The translations under genes were made by a program, and so were the position numbers. A DNA stretch of 64,000 bases. Origin: Athripsodes cinereus (taxonomy: Eukaryota > Arthropoda > Insecta > Trichoptera > Leptoceridae). The stretch's first letter is position 1. Each line of letters starts with the position of its first letter. Shown here piece by piece: positions 12,444 through 23,308 of the stretch. A model generated the notes under the pieces. That model was not told the origin of the DNA. It saw nothing but the letters and a program-made list of their open reading frames with translations, and did no database searches. The stretch spans positions 11,077,684 through 11,141,683 of the forward strand of contig OX388328.1 of the NCBI GenBank assembly GCA_947579605.1, read 5' to 3'.

Positions 12444-12616
12444 AATGTAGGTATCGAAGCTACCGGCAAGAGGCCAAGAGAAAGACCAAAGCGCAGATGG
12501 CGTGAAGTAGTAGTGAGACAAGACATGCGAAATTGTGATGTTTCCCATGAGGATGCACTCGACAGAACCAAGAAAGGCAGACCCCACCACCATGTGAGAC
12601 TAATAAGTGACCATTG
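12444..12616 (+). pseudogene. RT tail relic (GKRPRERPKRRW)
   Basis: The plus frame reads GKRPRERPKRRWREVVVRQD, then MRNCDVSHEDALDRTKKGR and a stop. This is the usual C-terminus of RTE/BovB-like ORF2 (GRPkkRW.D.V..Dm......EDA.DR..WR). Confidence 0.75.
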
Positions 12617-12815
12617 AAGGAGACCAACCGACCACCCGGATAGCGAAGAAGTCTAGGGAATTCCATTTATCCGAATCTTTATTCGAAGTTCCCAATCGGA
12701 AGAAGAAAGAAATCACAAACTACTATAGCAATATTGTGTGGGTCTCAAGGTGGGATCTACTATATGTCAGCTGGGTCCACCGCCCGCTGATGTTGTAGGG
12801 TCGGAGATACTAATA

Positions 12816-13618
12816 CAGTCGATTCCGCTTAATTGGGACACATCGTGACTTGGGCATTTTGTCCCAATTAAGCGAATTTCACATTTCTTAAATTCATTTA
12901 TTTGGTTTTGGCAACTAAAGCCTTATTTTAACCAGTAATACACACATAAAATTAAACAATGCATATTTTTTTCAATAATTTTATTTTATAAACTCTTGGA
13001 AACTGTAAATTACACATAGGTCATATAAATAATCGTATAAATTACAAATATGTAATAAAAACTTTTAAGAAAAAAAATCCTAATTAAAATAATAAATGGG
13101 CAGGTACACACAATTTAATTCAATACAAAAATGAGTCAAGTGTAGTCTGTCTTTTGTTTTTGTAACATTTCACTTCTACAAAATCAGCACTGCAGGGTTA
13201 CTCTTGACAAAACTAAACACGATCTTAATCTAGTCTTGATCTTGATCATACGACGCAAGAAGGGATTATGGTCAAAAACATCGCGCTACCGCTAACGCGC
13301 GATCGGTTTGTGTGTATTTTTGGCCAATAGTCACTTTGTGCGTCGTATGATCAAGATCAAGACTAGATTAAGATCGTGTTTAGTTTTTTCAAGAGTAGCC
13401 CTGCAGATTTTCAGTGCGGATGTACGGATTCCTTCATTTCCTTCCTGAACTTAAATTTACTGTCCCAATTAAGCGGAATGTTGTCCCAATTAAACATATA
13501 AATGACCTATTGGTTTCTTGGTTTGGTTTCTGTTCTTTGAGATTTGTCCCACATAAGCGGCTGTCCCAATTAAGCGGTTTCCCAACTAAGCGGTGTCCCA
13601 ATTAAGCGGAATCGACTG
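12816..13618. mobile_element. Tigger/pogo-type MITE T, copy 1, carrying nested MITE
   Basis: The ends CAGTCGATTCCGCTTAATTG and AATTAAGCGGAATCGACTG are flanked by TA duplications (12814-12815 and 13619-13620). Subterminal GTCCCAATTAAGCGG words are repeated five to six times near the right end. A family-P MITE sits inside at 13190-13406. Confidence 0.9.
13190..13406. mobile_element. Palindromic MITE family P, copy nested in Tigger-type MITE
   Basis: The ends CTGCAGGGTTACTCTTGACA and CAAGAGTAGCCCTGCAG bound about 217 bp, very similar to the 2523-2741 copy. It interrupts the Tigger-like element that appears without it at 23554-24029, so the insertion order is clear. Confidence 0.9.
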
Positions 13619-13624
13619 TACTGG

Positions 13625-14030
13625 CTTAATTTTCACTTGTCACTTGCTCAAATGGATAAATAGTTGTTCTTGAACTCCTGGAATATCAGGGAAAAGAGGC
13701 TATTTCATCATCATAGCAACATTGTGTTTAATTTATCACTGTTAAAAATATTCAGATGATTGTTGTTTTTTATTGAATTAATCGGCAATTATTGTTTATC
13801 ATAGTTTTGTTACTGCTCTATGATATTTTTTAAATTATGATACATAATTATTCCTCTTTTTTATTTATTTATTTACTGTGAGTCATTGACTTCAGATATT
13901 TTTTGCGTAGCAAAAATATATAAAATAAGATTTAGAATTTCAACTCAAGTCCGAACAGTCGAAGGTTGACAGGGGATGAACATTTTGGATAATTGATTTA
14001 TAATATTGAGTTTTTAATATTGAGTATAAT
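13625..14030. other. No gene seen
   Basis: AT-rich spacer without recognised elements. Confidence 0.4.
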
Positions 14031-14032
14031 TG

Positions 14033-14190
14033 AGTTCGTCGGTAGCCTGGAGGTAGAGTCTCGGCCTTCAGAACAAGAGGTCCGTGGTTCGATCCCAGGT
14101 GCCGGCAAACTCCCCTTTCACGGCACAAGCTTTTAGCTTAGTGTGAAAGGTGTATAAGGTTGTATTTGGGTTTATAACATAACCCAGATA
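14033..14190 (+). mobile_element. tRNA-derived SINE, best-preserved copy
   Basis: The head has an A-box-like GTAGCCTGGAGG and a perfect B box GGTTCGATCCC at about 14087-14097 (RNA polymerase III promoter). The body reads CTTTTAGCTTAGTGTGAAAG, then AGGTTGTATTTGGGTTTATA. Related copies: 1133, 20841, 39030 (-) and 54220 (-). Confidence 0.9.
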
Positions 14191-14554
14191 TATCTTTTTA
14201 AAAAAAAAATATCTTTTTAAAAAAAAAAATCACAGTTGTCCTCTCCGTGCCCAAAATAATACATCCAGGATGAGTGGCACCTCTTTTCGTTAGTTTGAAT
14301 ATATTATTATTTGTGCAATTGATGAATTATATAAGTATCTACCTGCCTGCTGCAGGTCTATTTTTTTCATTAATTTAAATTTAATACGGTCTCAGATACG
14401 GTTGAAAATGACAGGATTTCTGTCGAAACCTTGTTCGCGTTGCGAATATTTTTTCTAGTGATTTTTTCTTAAGTTTCTGACTGCAAACATTAATAATGTT
14501 TAGAGACTACCACAACGTGACCGCCAAATCAACAAATAATAGAATTAAAGCAGT

Positions 14555-15276
14555 AGGATTGCTCTTAAAACAATCGAAATAAAATCTTATTGATCTTAAT
14601 TATAGGACGCGTGAAGGGACTGTTGTCAAAAATGCTGCGCTACCGCTACCGCAAGCTTTGTATGCACGTATTTTTGACTATAGTCCCTTCGCACGTCGTA
14701 TTATTAGTGTTGTGGAATTCTCAAAAAATAATTTTTCAAAATTTGCAAATTTCTCGAAGTAGAGAAATTTTTAATTTTTTATTTAACAGTAGGTATAATA
14801 ATAATAATAAATACTTTATTCAATCAATCAATAACAATGTACAAAAGTTGAGACAATTTATCAACAATTAATTATGGAAACAAAAAAAAAATTATGTACC
14901 TATATAGAAAAAAGTGCTAATAACTCATGAAAAATCTTGATGTTTGACACCCCACATGCCGATATTTAAGTTTAAAAAAATTGCAGGTACGTACGAGGAA
15001 AAAAGTGTTGATAACCTCTTATTTGGGCCTTCATCAGCCCCACACAATTTTGGATCAATCAGGTTGGCTGCGAAGTGTACTGGGTAAAAGGTCATAATAC
15101 CACTAAGAAAAATTATGGAGAGAAATTTCTCTTCCATCAGAGGAGAAATTCTCGGAGAAATTTCTCGTTCTCGAGAAATTATTTGGAGAATTTTCTCTTC
15201 TCACATCACTACGTATTATTAAGATCAAAACTAGATTAAGATCGTATTTAGATTGTGTCAAGAGTAGCCCTGCAGA
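14555..15276. mobile_element. Palindromic MITE family P, copy split by hAT insertion
   Basis: The left arm and centre occupy about 14555-14705 (CGCTACCGCTACCGCAAG centre). The right arm resumes at 15213 and ends CAAGAGTAGCCCTGCAG at 15276. Bases 14706-15212 are the inserted element. Confidence 0.85.
14706..15212. mobile_element. hAT-like element with 8-bp target duplication
   Basis: It is flanked by GTATTATT at 14698-14705 and 15213-15220. The right end (GAGAAGTGATGTAGTG-like on the reverse strand) and internal GAGAAATTTCTCTTC palindromes match the copy at about 18120-19258. Confidence 0.85.
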
Positions 15277-16329
15277 TTTAAAATAAAACACTGCGGTTCT
15301 TTCACTATTCGACTCAGTGATCCAGTGGCGTAGCTAGGGGGGGGCAGGGGGGGACATATGTCCCCGGGCGCCGCTTTAGGGGGCGCCAAAATGAGTATTA
15401 AAACTATTTTTTTTTAATTTCATTTTAATGTCAACAAATGTATTCCAAATACGTTTGCAAGATTGAATTTTGGAGCTTCACAAATATCTTCATTACAAAC
15501 CAGTTGGCGAACACGATTTTAGCGCCCCCATTGAGCACTAAGGGGCGCCATTCTACTCATAAACCAAATGACACATCTACAATACAGGATTGCTGAAGGC
15601 GTTTTTTTTTAACAAAGATCAGTTTGGTTTCAAATATTATTCTTCATAACTGAAAGTGGCATCTGGTTTTATCAAATTATACAGGTTGGATAATTTCGAG
15701 TCGAATGTAGGATTTTACTTGAGTGCAAAGAAAATAGTATAATACTTCACATTAGTTGAAAAGAGATAAATTTGTCATTAGATAGAAATGTAGCAAGTAA
15801 GTTGTTATTTTAAATAATATTTTAAATCTAGCAAATTTTTCGGTAATTATATTTTATTTTACTTGCAAGAAAAAACAACATTGGAAATTTTTTCATTACT
15901 CATCACATCATCACTGTTTTTGGTTTATCAAGTAAAAATTGTTAATTTTTTTTTAACAACTTTCGCATACATTTCTGAAAAAGTTTTTACTCAACAATGC
16001 TTAACATTTCATTTAACCCCTAAAAAGACTATGTCCATTCCAGTGTTTTATAAGTATATTTTATTTTTTTTATAAAATTTCAACTATACGCGGCGGCAGA
16101 ATTGCCATCCACACTTCTCAGCATTATACAACCAGATAAGTCTCCATATGATCAGTCATGATTATACAAATACTTAACAGTCTAATGCCGGAAAAAAATC
16201 ACTTATCCAGATATCAAAGTATTAGGCTCAAAACATGGGCTCAAAATTCCAGCATTGTGCCTGAAATATCTGTGTTCAAAAATTTTCTTACAATATTACA
16301 AGTATTTATTTTAATAGATTTTTGAATTT

Positions 16330-17900
16330 TAATATATCAATTTACCGGTGAATCTAATTTTTGCAAATTATTTATCAAAGATTTCGGAGCTACCCCTGTA
16401 GCTGACAAAACTAATGGTATTATGTAAACGGACCTACATAGAATGCCATTTTTTTTTATTTCTCCTGCTAGTTTTGTATTTTTTCTGCGACAGTTGTTTG
16501 TATATTATGTGTATTTGGTACAGCGATGTCTATTAGATACGTAATTTTAATTTGTTTATCATGTAATTCTAAATCGGGTCTATTATGATGTATTTGTCTA
16601 TCTTTTATTTTTGTTTTATCATAATAGATCCTATAATTTTGATTTTCTAAAACCGGTTCCGGGTTGTATTTATAGTATGGTATTATATTTCGCGAGTTTA
16701 TTAAATTATGTTTAATTCCTAAATTTTGATGTATTATTTTTCGACATGATTATGTATTTTAGTATATTCAGTTTGAGCGAGAGTAGAACAACCCGAAACT
16801 ATATGTTGTATCGTTTCCGATTTGGCCAAACATTTTCTACATGAATCGTTAGTTGTATTTTGATTTTTTATAATGTATTTTTGGTATTTTTTTTTTGTAT
16901 TTATTACTTGTTCTTGAACAGCCAGTATAAAACCCTCGGTTTTCCCATACACTTCCCCAAAGGTAAACCATCTGTTTGACGGATATTTGTCACTTGTTTG
17001 TTATGAATCTTTATTTTATTTTTAAATAAAATATTTAAACTTGAATTACGAAGTGCACTGAAATCGCGATAGCAGAATTTAAATTAATGTAACAAATAAA
17101 CATAGTAATTCAAGTTTAAATATTTTATTTAAAAATGTCTAGAAATTGTTACATAGTGAATGCCTCTAAAATAAGTGAAATTATTTTTTTATGTTGATTG
17201 TTATAAATATTATTGAAATTAGTTATATGTGTATGTTGTATTGATTTGAGATCTATCATGTAAAAGGTTTTTGCCGTTTATTGTTTTAATAAAAAAAAAA
17301 CATGAGATTGGTTGAGATCATTGAGGTGTCTGGCATGAAGTTCTTTCCTACTTTAAGATTCTAACAAAATATTTTAATAGTTTATTCGCGTGCCTACTGT
17401 TTCGACATATAAATTTAATGATGTATGATTTTTGTCGGTCTGTATTATAATTTTATGTAAAATAAAATTATTTTGTTTATTTTTGAAAAATGTTTTAAGA
17501 GATTCAATTTGATCATTATGTAAAGAGGAGATGTTAACAATTCCTCTTCCTCCTATACTTCTAGGCAGAGTCAACCTTTTTTCCGCAGAATTTGGATGGT
17601 GATATCTTTTTTTTGTTAATTTTGTTCTTATTAATCTTTCAAATTTATTTAAACCGGTTTTTGACCATTTTATAATGCCAAATGAGTATGTTGATAACGG
17701 AATAGCCTACGCGTTTATTGCTTTTTCTATGTTTTTGGCTGATAGATCGCTTTTACCTAAATATTTTATTTTATCTATCTTTAAAATCATTTGGTGTTCA
17801 AAAAAAGGCAGGTGTGTGAATTTTGGAGAATTATGGTGTATTTTGAGGCAAAATATTTTTTATTGTTCATTTTTACAATAAGGATATGGTAATGTGTAAA
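16330..17900 (-). pseudogene. Decayed non-LTR reverse transcriptase, C-terminal half
   Basis: Read on the minus strand the frame runs from about 17900 (AIPLSTYSFGIIKWSKTGLN), then LTKKRYHHPNSAEKRLTLPR and SIGGRGIVNISSLHNDQIES. After an interruption at about 16985-17345 it continues with CRKCLAKSETIQHIVSGCST and then NRPDLELHDKQIKITYLIDI. The blocks 'HHPNS..KRL.LPR..GGRG', 'C.KC…ETI.H..SGC..LA..EY' and 'RPDL…LIDIAVP' are the standard order in one group of metazoan non-LTR ORF2 C-termini. Frameshifts and stops show that it is dead. Confidence 0.8.
17018..17136. repeat. Perfect 32-bp inverted repeat inside RT relic
   Basis: Arms 17018-17049 and 17105-17136 are exact reverse complements (core AAATATTTAAACTTGAATTA) around a 55-nt loop. 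It lies in the segment that interrupts the RT frame and is probably a small MITE. Confidence 0.85.
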
Positions 17901-18180
17901 AAGAATATACTTAAAAGACTAGTTTTTAAAAGGAACAAATATGTATAACATAGGAAAATTGATGATTTTCAATTTTAAATAGAGTTGTTCACTTATTAGT
18001 TGCTAGTTTTTGTAATCCGGTATCGCTCGTGTTGAAATAAACAGATAACCAACAAATACATGAGTTTATTGAAAAAATACAGTAAACATTTACGTAAATA
18101 ATAGTAGTAAAAACCTCTTCCCAATGAAAAAACTTGAAGTTTGACACCACACATGCCCATTTCAAAAAAATTGTAGGTAC

Positions 18181-19048
18181 TAGAGGGAAATTTTTCTGGG
18201 ATTATTTTCGTTCCCGAGAAACGGGAAATTTAAAAATAAATTTCCCGGGATTCCCGGGAAATTCATTATTATATATATTTATATTCAATTTTCAACAAAT
18301 TTGGTAGAAAAACTCTCAAAACTTGTTGACCTTTGCAAACATTTTGATTTGATTAAAAAAATCAAATTTTTGTTACCAATATAAGTTATTTGCTAAAAAA
18401 AAAAACGAAATAGACGACTGACGAGAATTATTTAGGAACTCTTTGTTATATCAAAATTCAAATTGTTTACAAAATATATATATCTATATATATATACTTT
18501 TAATTTTTATTCATCCTATCAACCAAATAAATATTATGGATTTTGGCAAAGCTTTTTTAATAAACAAAAATCGAGTTCATTTGGTGATTTTTGACTTCAA
18601 AAAATGAGAAATTTTATCAAAAAAATGATTTTTTAAATCGGTTAATATCCATAAATAAAACAAAAATTGACAGTTTGCTACACTAATATTTTTTAAAAAC
18701 TATCTAACTTTTGGAAATATTAAAAAAAAACATGAAAAATCGTAGGATTCTTGTACATTGTCGGCCAAAAAGAATTATGCTTTTTTCAAACGAATACATT
18801 GAAGCTATATAATTAAGTTTTTTTTAAAGTAAAACACTAATATTGGTAAAAAAATATTGTTTTCATATTTTATCACATCAAAATGTTCGTCAGATTCAAC
18901 AAATTTATTACGACTATTACAGTTAACTAAACAAAGATTTCGGTATCGATATGGCGATCTGCATGAGTAATAATTTGTGTTTTTTTCCCGGGAAATGGGA
19001 AATAAAAATTAGAGGGTTTTCCCGGGAATTCCCGGGAATAACCCTCTA
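18181..19048. mobile_element. hAT MITE nested in older hAT-like repeat
   Basis: The ends TAGAGGG and CCCTCTA are flanked by GTAGGTAC at 18173-18180 and 19049-19056 (8-bp duplication). Subterminal TTCCCGGGAATTCCCGGGA words lie at both ends. The host repeat (18125-18180 plus 19057-19258) is homologous to 14925-15212. Confidence 0.88.
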
Positions 19049-19811
19049 GTAGGTACCTTCATGGAAAAAGTATTAAAAACCTCTGATTTGGGCCCAAATC
19101 AGCCCGATGAAGTTTTAGACCGATCAGGTTTTCAGGTATTGGGCGAAAGGTTATAATATTTTTGTGAAAATTATGGAGAGAAATTTCTCTTCTTTCAGAG
19201 GAGAAATTTCTCGTTCTCGAGAAATTTCTTTTGAGAATTTTCTCTACTCACATCACTTTAAGTCTGTATTTTATTTCATTAAAATACCAGATTGATGCTT
19301 CGAAAATGAACCATATAAATCGTAAAATTTCAAAATTTTCTTGACGGCTCCGAGAAGGGGCGCCGACTTTGTGCCATGTCCCCGGGCGCAGATGACCCTA
19401 GCTACGCCACTGCAGTGATCTTTCAGGTTTCCAATAAAAACTCACCGATGACGGGTGTCTACCCGAAAGGCCTCCGAGTCAAATATTGTTCATAGTGAAA
19501 GCAATACAGTATTTTATTTAAAATCTATTTTAATTCTAAATTTAAAATGAAGTTTCACAAAGTTATTCCAAATCATAGAATTACATTACTTCGTACTTTA
19601 GTACATAATATAAATCTATGTTCCAAGTACTATACAGTCAATAATAAATAATATTATAGATGGAAATAGCCCTGATGATCGCCAATATTTACAGAGGAGA
19701 CAAAGGAGAATATAGAAAAAGACATTCAGAATTAACCTATACTATTCTTCCAGTAAAAAGGTGCATCTTCAGCCTTCTTCTAAAGCTCTTTCCTTTCGCC
19801 TCCTCTCGCAG

Positions 19812-20035
19812 ACCCAGATGCAACTTATTCCGGCATGATACCCACAACACTGAATGCTCTATCTCCAAAGCCTGTTCTGATGCGAGATCGAGATGGCTCA
19901 ATTAGTCTGCCTGGTGCCTTACCCTACTACGCTGAATATTTTAGGGATGCGAAAAGGATTCGAGCTATTTGTCGTGAGCTCCGGAATGAATCGAAAATAA
20001 CATTATTGAGAACGAAGTCGATCAATTATTATTGA
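19812..20035 (+). CDS. Candidate 3'-terminal coding exon, unknown gene
   Basis: A strong acceptor with a long pyrimidine tract (CCTTTCGCCTCCTCTCGCAG) is followed by 74 codons and a TGA. The frame reads PDATYSGMIPTTLNALSPKP, continues through LPGALPYYAEYFRDAKRI and ends LRTKSINYY. Codon composition and amino-acid mix are far more coding-like than the AT-rich surroundings. The bases just upstream (19660-19800) look coding-like but in broken frames, so a decayed processed copy or transposon ORF is an alternative. The product is not recognised. It lies just outside the 4.1-kb hAT-type insertion ending at 19412. Confidence 0.45.
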
Positions 20036-20039
20036 AAAG

Positions 20040-20580
20040 AATCAGAAATAATTTTTATTTCTCTATGTATAAACCTACTCTATTTGGTTGGTATTTAGGT
20101 ATATGACAATAATAATGAGATTTATCAAATATTTATAATTGTTTTATTACTAATTTAATCTTTATGTTTGCTTCGCGATACGTTGGGGGCAATGGACTAA
20201 TATTTCAACTCTGATTACAGTTATTGAAAGAATAAGTAGTTTGGAAAAATAAATTGAACTGTTACGTAATACGGTACCCCGTGGATAATTAGTAAAGAAA
20301 AGGTTTCACACTTTTTTCTGCAAGGGTCGAGTGTTCTGTAAAAGAAATGTGTTCGATAAAAGACATTTTATATCTTAAATTCGGCGGTGAAGTAAAAAAA
20401 CTCATCCTAAATTGGTTATTTTACTGTCGGCACAGAGATAACAGCTTAAATCTTTAATACGTGCAGCTGGTCTGCTGACTACCCCATGGATTATGGATTC
20501 ACTGTGTCGGTGTTTAGGTAGAATTCCATAATGAAAAAAAACAAACAAACATGTTTTTCTACTACATTGTTTATTACTTA
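20040..20580. repeat. Fragments of interspersed repeats
   Basis: The CACTGTGTCGGTGTTTAGGT fragment lies at 20497-20532. The GTGTTCTGTAAAAGAAATGT fragment resembles 35466-35500. No gene was seen. Confidence 0.5.
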
Positions 20581-20583
20581 GAG

Positions 20584-20712
20584 CAGCATTTCCCGAGTTG
20601 GGGTATCACGCCTCAGAGATGGGGCACCGCGCTTTAATGAAAAAAGAGGCCGGTTGGGCATGACTTTTGAAAAGACTATGGGGCATGGCATAAAGAAGGT
20701 TGGGAAACACTG
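20584..20712. mobile_element. Short hAT MITE
   Basis: The ends CAGCATTTCCCGAGTTGGGG and AAGGTTGGGAAACACTG are inverted repeats of the hAT 'CAGTGTTTCCCAA' type. Flanking octamers (ACTTAGAG and TATTAGAT) match only partly. Confidence 0.75.
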
Positions 20713-20840
20713 TATTAGATCGTACCTGTATATATAAGTTTGCTTGCTACTAGAACCACGATGTCCTTCAACCTTTCCCATTAATATTAGCTGGAGAATT
20801 TCTAATTACCTACCTATTTTGGGTTAGTTGGAAGATAGAA

Positions 20841-21005
20841 GAGTTCGTCGGTAGCCTGGAGGTAGAGTCTCGGCTTCCGGAACAAGGGGTCCTTGGTTCC
20901 ATCCCAGGTGCCGGCAAACTCCCCTTTCACGGCACAAGCTTTTAGCTTAGTGTGAAAGGTGTATAAGGTTGTATTTGGGTTTATAACAAAACCCAGATTT
21001 AAAAA
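20841..21005 (+). mobile_element. tRNA-derived SINE inserted in LINE 3' end
   Basis: The head, body and poly-A are intact except for a B-box change (GGTTCCATCCC). It splits a GGTTAGTTGGAAGA…ATCGCTTCTGCGATAAACTC LINE tail whose halves lie on either side. Confidence 0.85.
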
Positions 21006-21117
21006 AAAAAAAAATATCGCTTCTGCGATAAACTCGCCCATTGCACAATATAATTTATTTGAATCACATTATTTTATAACTGAGTAATTATGTATATGCT
21101 CCTTATTGTGCATTGAA

Positions 21118-21290
21118 GAGAGACCCACCTCACACCCGGATATTTCAGGAGTCATAGACTCCTATTTATCCGCACATTCTAACCAAAATTGTCCTCACGG
21201 GCGGGCCATTGGGCAGGTCTGAAGGACCGACCGGCTAAAACCGCCGTCGTGGGAATCTTTTAAGCTACACTCTCTTCAATGCCCCTTTTG
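21118..21290 (+). repeat. Interspersed repeat (GAGAGACCCACCTCACA family)
   Basis: The block GAGAGACCCACCTCACACCC…TATTTATCCGCACATTC recurs at 34851-34945. Its downstream part matches 8430-8520. Confidence 0.75.
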
Positions 21291-21636
21291 AAAGTATGTT
21301 TATTTTATAGAGTAAAAAAAAAATACAAAATTATATAAAAAAAGCATAAAACAGGACAAAATATAGTACAAATAATATAAGGTAGATAACATCGAGTAAA
21401 TATGATATATATAAATTTCTGAGTAACAAAAGCCGAAGTGAGGTGTCCAGAAACTTGTTATTTGGCGTTCAGATGGCGCGAGCCCGAGAATCACCAGTGC
21501 CGAATGGTGTGAAAACATTAAACCCTCCCAAAAGGGACATACCTCCCAGACCTACTCTCCACCAAGGGAGACAGGACGATACAACGAGAAAACGAGTTCA
21601 CTATCGCGCCAACGCCGCAAAGGGCAAAAACCAACC

Positions 21637-21990
21637 CTAAGACTCTCCTGCGTCAGGCGGGGGTGAACCCGGCTGACGCAGAAGCTCCCAACGAGATACC
21701 CACACATCCACAAACAACAAAAATGCTTTAAGGTTCCTCGGGCATTGCAGAACCTTCCCAAACCAAATTGGTCTGGGAGTGCTCTCACTCATATCATATA
21801 TCATTGCATCTCTAGCATCATTCATCACGGAGCACTCCCAAAGGATGTGCCCAGCATACTGCGCCCCCAACCCACAAACACACCACGGATTCTCCGCTAG
21901 GCCAAGGTCATATAACCTGCCCTTTAGATCACCGTGTCCCGTCACAAGCTGGACGGCATGGTGATTGTGCAATAAAGTTTATTGTTATTA
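21637..21990 (-). pseudogene. Non-LTR ORF2 C-terminus with zinc-knuckle-like motif
   Basis: The minus frame reads VQLVTGHGDLKGRLYDLGLA, then WCVCGLGAQYAGHILWECSV. The pattern TGHG.....L...GL…C.CG......H.LWEC is the C-terminal CCHC-type end of R1/I-clade retrotransposons. It ends LRQPGSPPPDAGES with a stop, and the 5' side is truncated. Confidence 0.85.
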
Positions 21991-22540
21991 TTTTCTACTT
22001 GCATATAAAATTTTGCAGATTTTTAATGTCGACTGCGACTGGAAATTGTTTTAGCCGCTCCGGCCAAAAGTAATTATTTAATCAATATTTTATTGGTTTT
22101 TCGAACACTGAAAGACCCATTTTTAAGGTTTAATTTCAAAGTTTAATAATTCCCCTTAAATTTAAAATTTCTAATTCGCCACCAAATTTGGGAGAGGGTA
22201 TAGGAATTTGAAATATTTCACAATCTCTTCAGTCATGTTGAAGAACATTTTCACGATTCAAGAGATTGAACTTTGCCGTCCTTCATTTTTACCGCTCTGG
22301 GTATTCACCCGGTTCGCACCCTTAAATCGGGCCCTGTTATGGTCAAATATGGATTAAAAAAGAAACGTCTTAATCGGGAATGTGATTTGATCATTCTCTT
22401 GTTTTTTTTGATAGATGAAAGTAGAAACATGCATGGTGCGGATACACTATAATCGCATCTGCATTTCTTTGTAATTAAAAGTCAAAGGTGAAAATATATG
22501 AAATAATGCAGATGGAAAATTTGAGCGATATTAATGTCAC
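21990..22540. other. No gene seen
   Basis: Probably the interior of the interspersed repeat whose end lies at 22545-22697. No frames or splice-supported exons. Confidence 0.4.
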
Positions 22541-22544
22541 TATT

Positions 22545-22697
22545 CATACAATGGGCTACTTGCAGTCGTGGAGGATTTTAATAAAAATGATCGAATTAAG
22601 TAAATTTGAGGTCGGAAAATACAAATATATCAGTTAAATTTTTTTAAATATCTAAATTATGGAGAATTTCCAAAAGTAAAATCCAAAATTTTTGACG
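22545..22697. repeat. Dispersed repeat, inverted copy of 1-150
   Basis: It is a near reverse complement of the first 150 bases of the window. Confidence 0.8.
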
Positions 22698-22730
22698 TTT
22701 GGCAAAACACTTTAAATGGCTTTTGACAGC

Positions 22731-22816
22731 TGATGATGTCACGGAGTCCCATGTGTGTGTGTGTGAGATTATAATCCGTGGTGCGGAAGTTATTATAATT
22801 CACGGGACTCCGTGAC
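22731..22816. repeat. Inverted repeat around GTCACGGAGTCCC with (GT)n
   Basis: TGTCACGGAGTCCC at about 22737 is mirrored by GGGACTCCGTGACGTCA at about 22803. A GTGTGTGTGTGTG run lies between. A related CACGGAGTCCC word occurs at 35394. Confidence 0.7.
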
Positions 22817-22936
22817 GTCACAATGCCGCCATATCGTATTTTTATCGTATCAATATCTAGGCACGGGTACTATATCAGGCAGATACATGAATGTTGTTCC
22901 TGTATTCCTAGTGATACGGTGGTAGTAACTTTAAAA

Positions 22937-23004
22937 GAAATATTCGAATAAATGCCTTCGTTACGTCTTATGGAGGGTAACGAAGGCATTCTTTCGAATA
23001 TTTC
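22937..23004. repeat. 28-bp hairpin
   Basis: Arms 22937-22964 and 22977-23004 pair with two mismatches around a 12-nt loop (core AATGCCTTCGTTAC). It is a candidate stem-loop or tiny MITE. Confidence 0.85.
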
Positions 23005-23089
23005 TTCGGAGAATGCTCCGCATTGTCGTCGAAAGATTTAAGACTTTTGCTTGATGATCGATGATTGACGTTCGCATCCAGCTGTCTGT

Positions 23090-23215
23090 ACGCCGCCATT
23101 GGAGAACCATGTTTGCGCAAAGTAACATTGTGCAAAATCTAATCGGAAGAAGTGAGAAAGGCGTCCCAACTATTACGAATTGGCTCTAGGCTGGCTTATG
23201 CTCGCTTCTGAAAAA
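23090..23215 (+). repeat. Interspersed repeat shared with 51775-51890
   Basis: The two copies share AAAATCTAATCGGAAGAAGT, then GAGAAAGG-GTCCCAAC and ACGAATTGGCTCTAGGCTGG, about 90% by eye. A weaker relative lies at 12685-12790. Confidence 0.85.
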
Positions 23216-23308
23216 TTGGTAACTCTTTTTTAAAAAAAGAGGATAGAAAGAAAAGACAGGAGAGGGGGAAGAAAGTTTGTGAGTGGGCTCATTGACTTGC
23301 TTCAATAA

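Larger units (their letters stand above)
15323..19412. mobile_element. 4.1-kb hAT-type composite element with 8-bp target duplication
   Basis: The ends CAGTGGCGTAGCTAGG and CCTAGCTACGCCACTG are inverted repeats flanked by the identical octamer CAGTGATC (15315-15322 and 19413-19420). No transposase frame is visible. The interior is expanded by a LINE relic (16330-17900) and a second hAT-like repeat with its own nested insertion. The subterminal parts read GTCCCCGGGCGCC. Confidence 0.88.

Noticed and set aside
14033..14108. Possible tRNA gene
   Set aside because: A and B boxes are present, but no clean cloverleaf or acceptor stem closes, and the same head recurs with a SINE body in five places.
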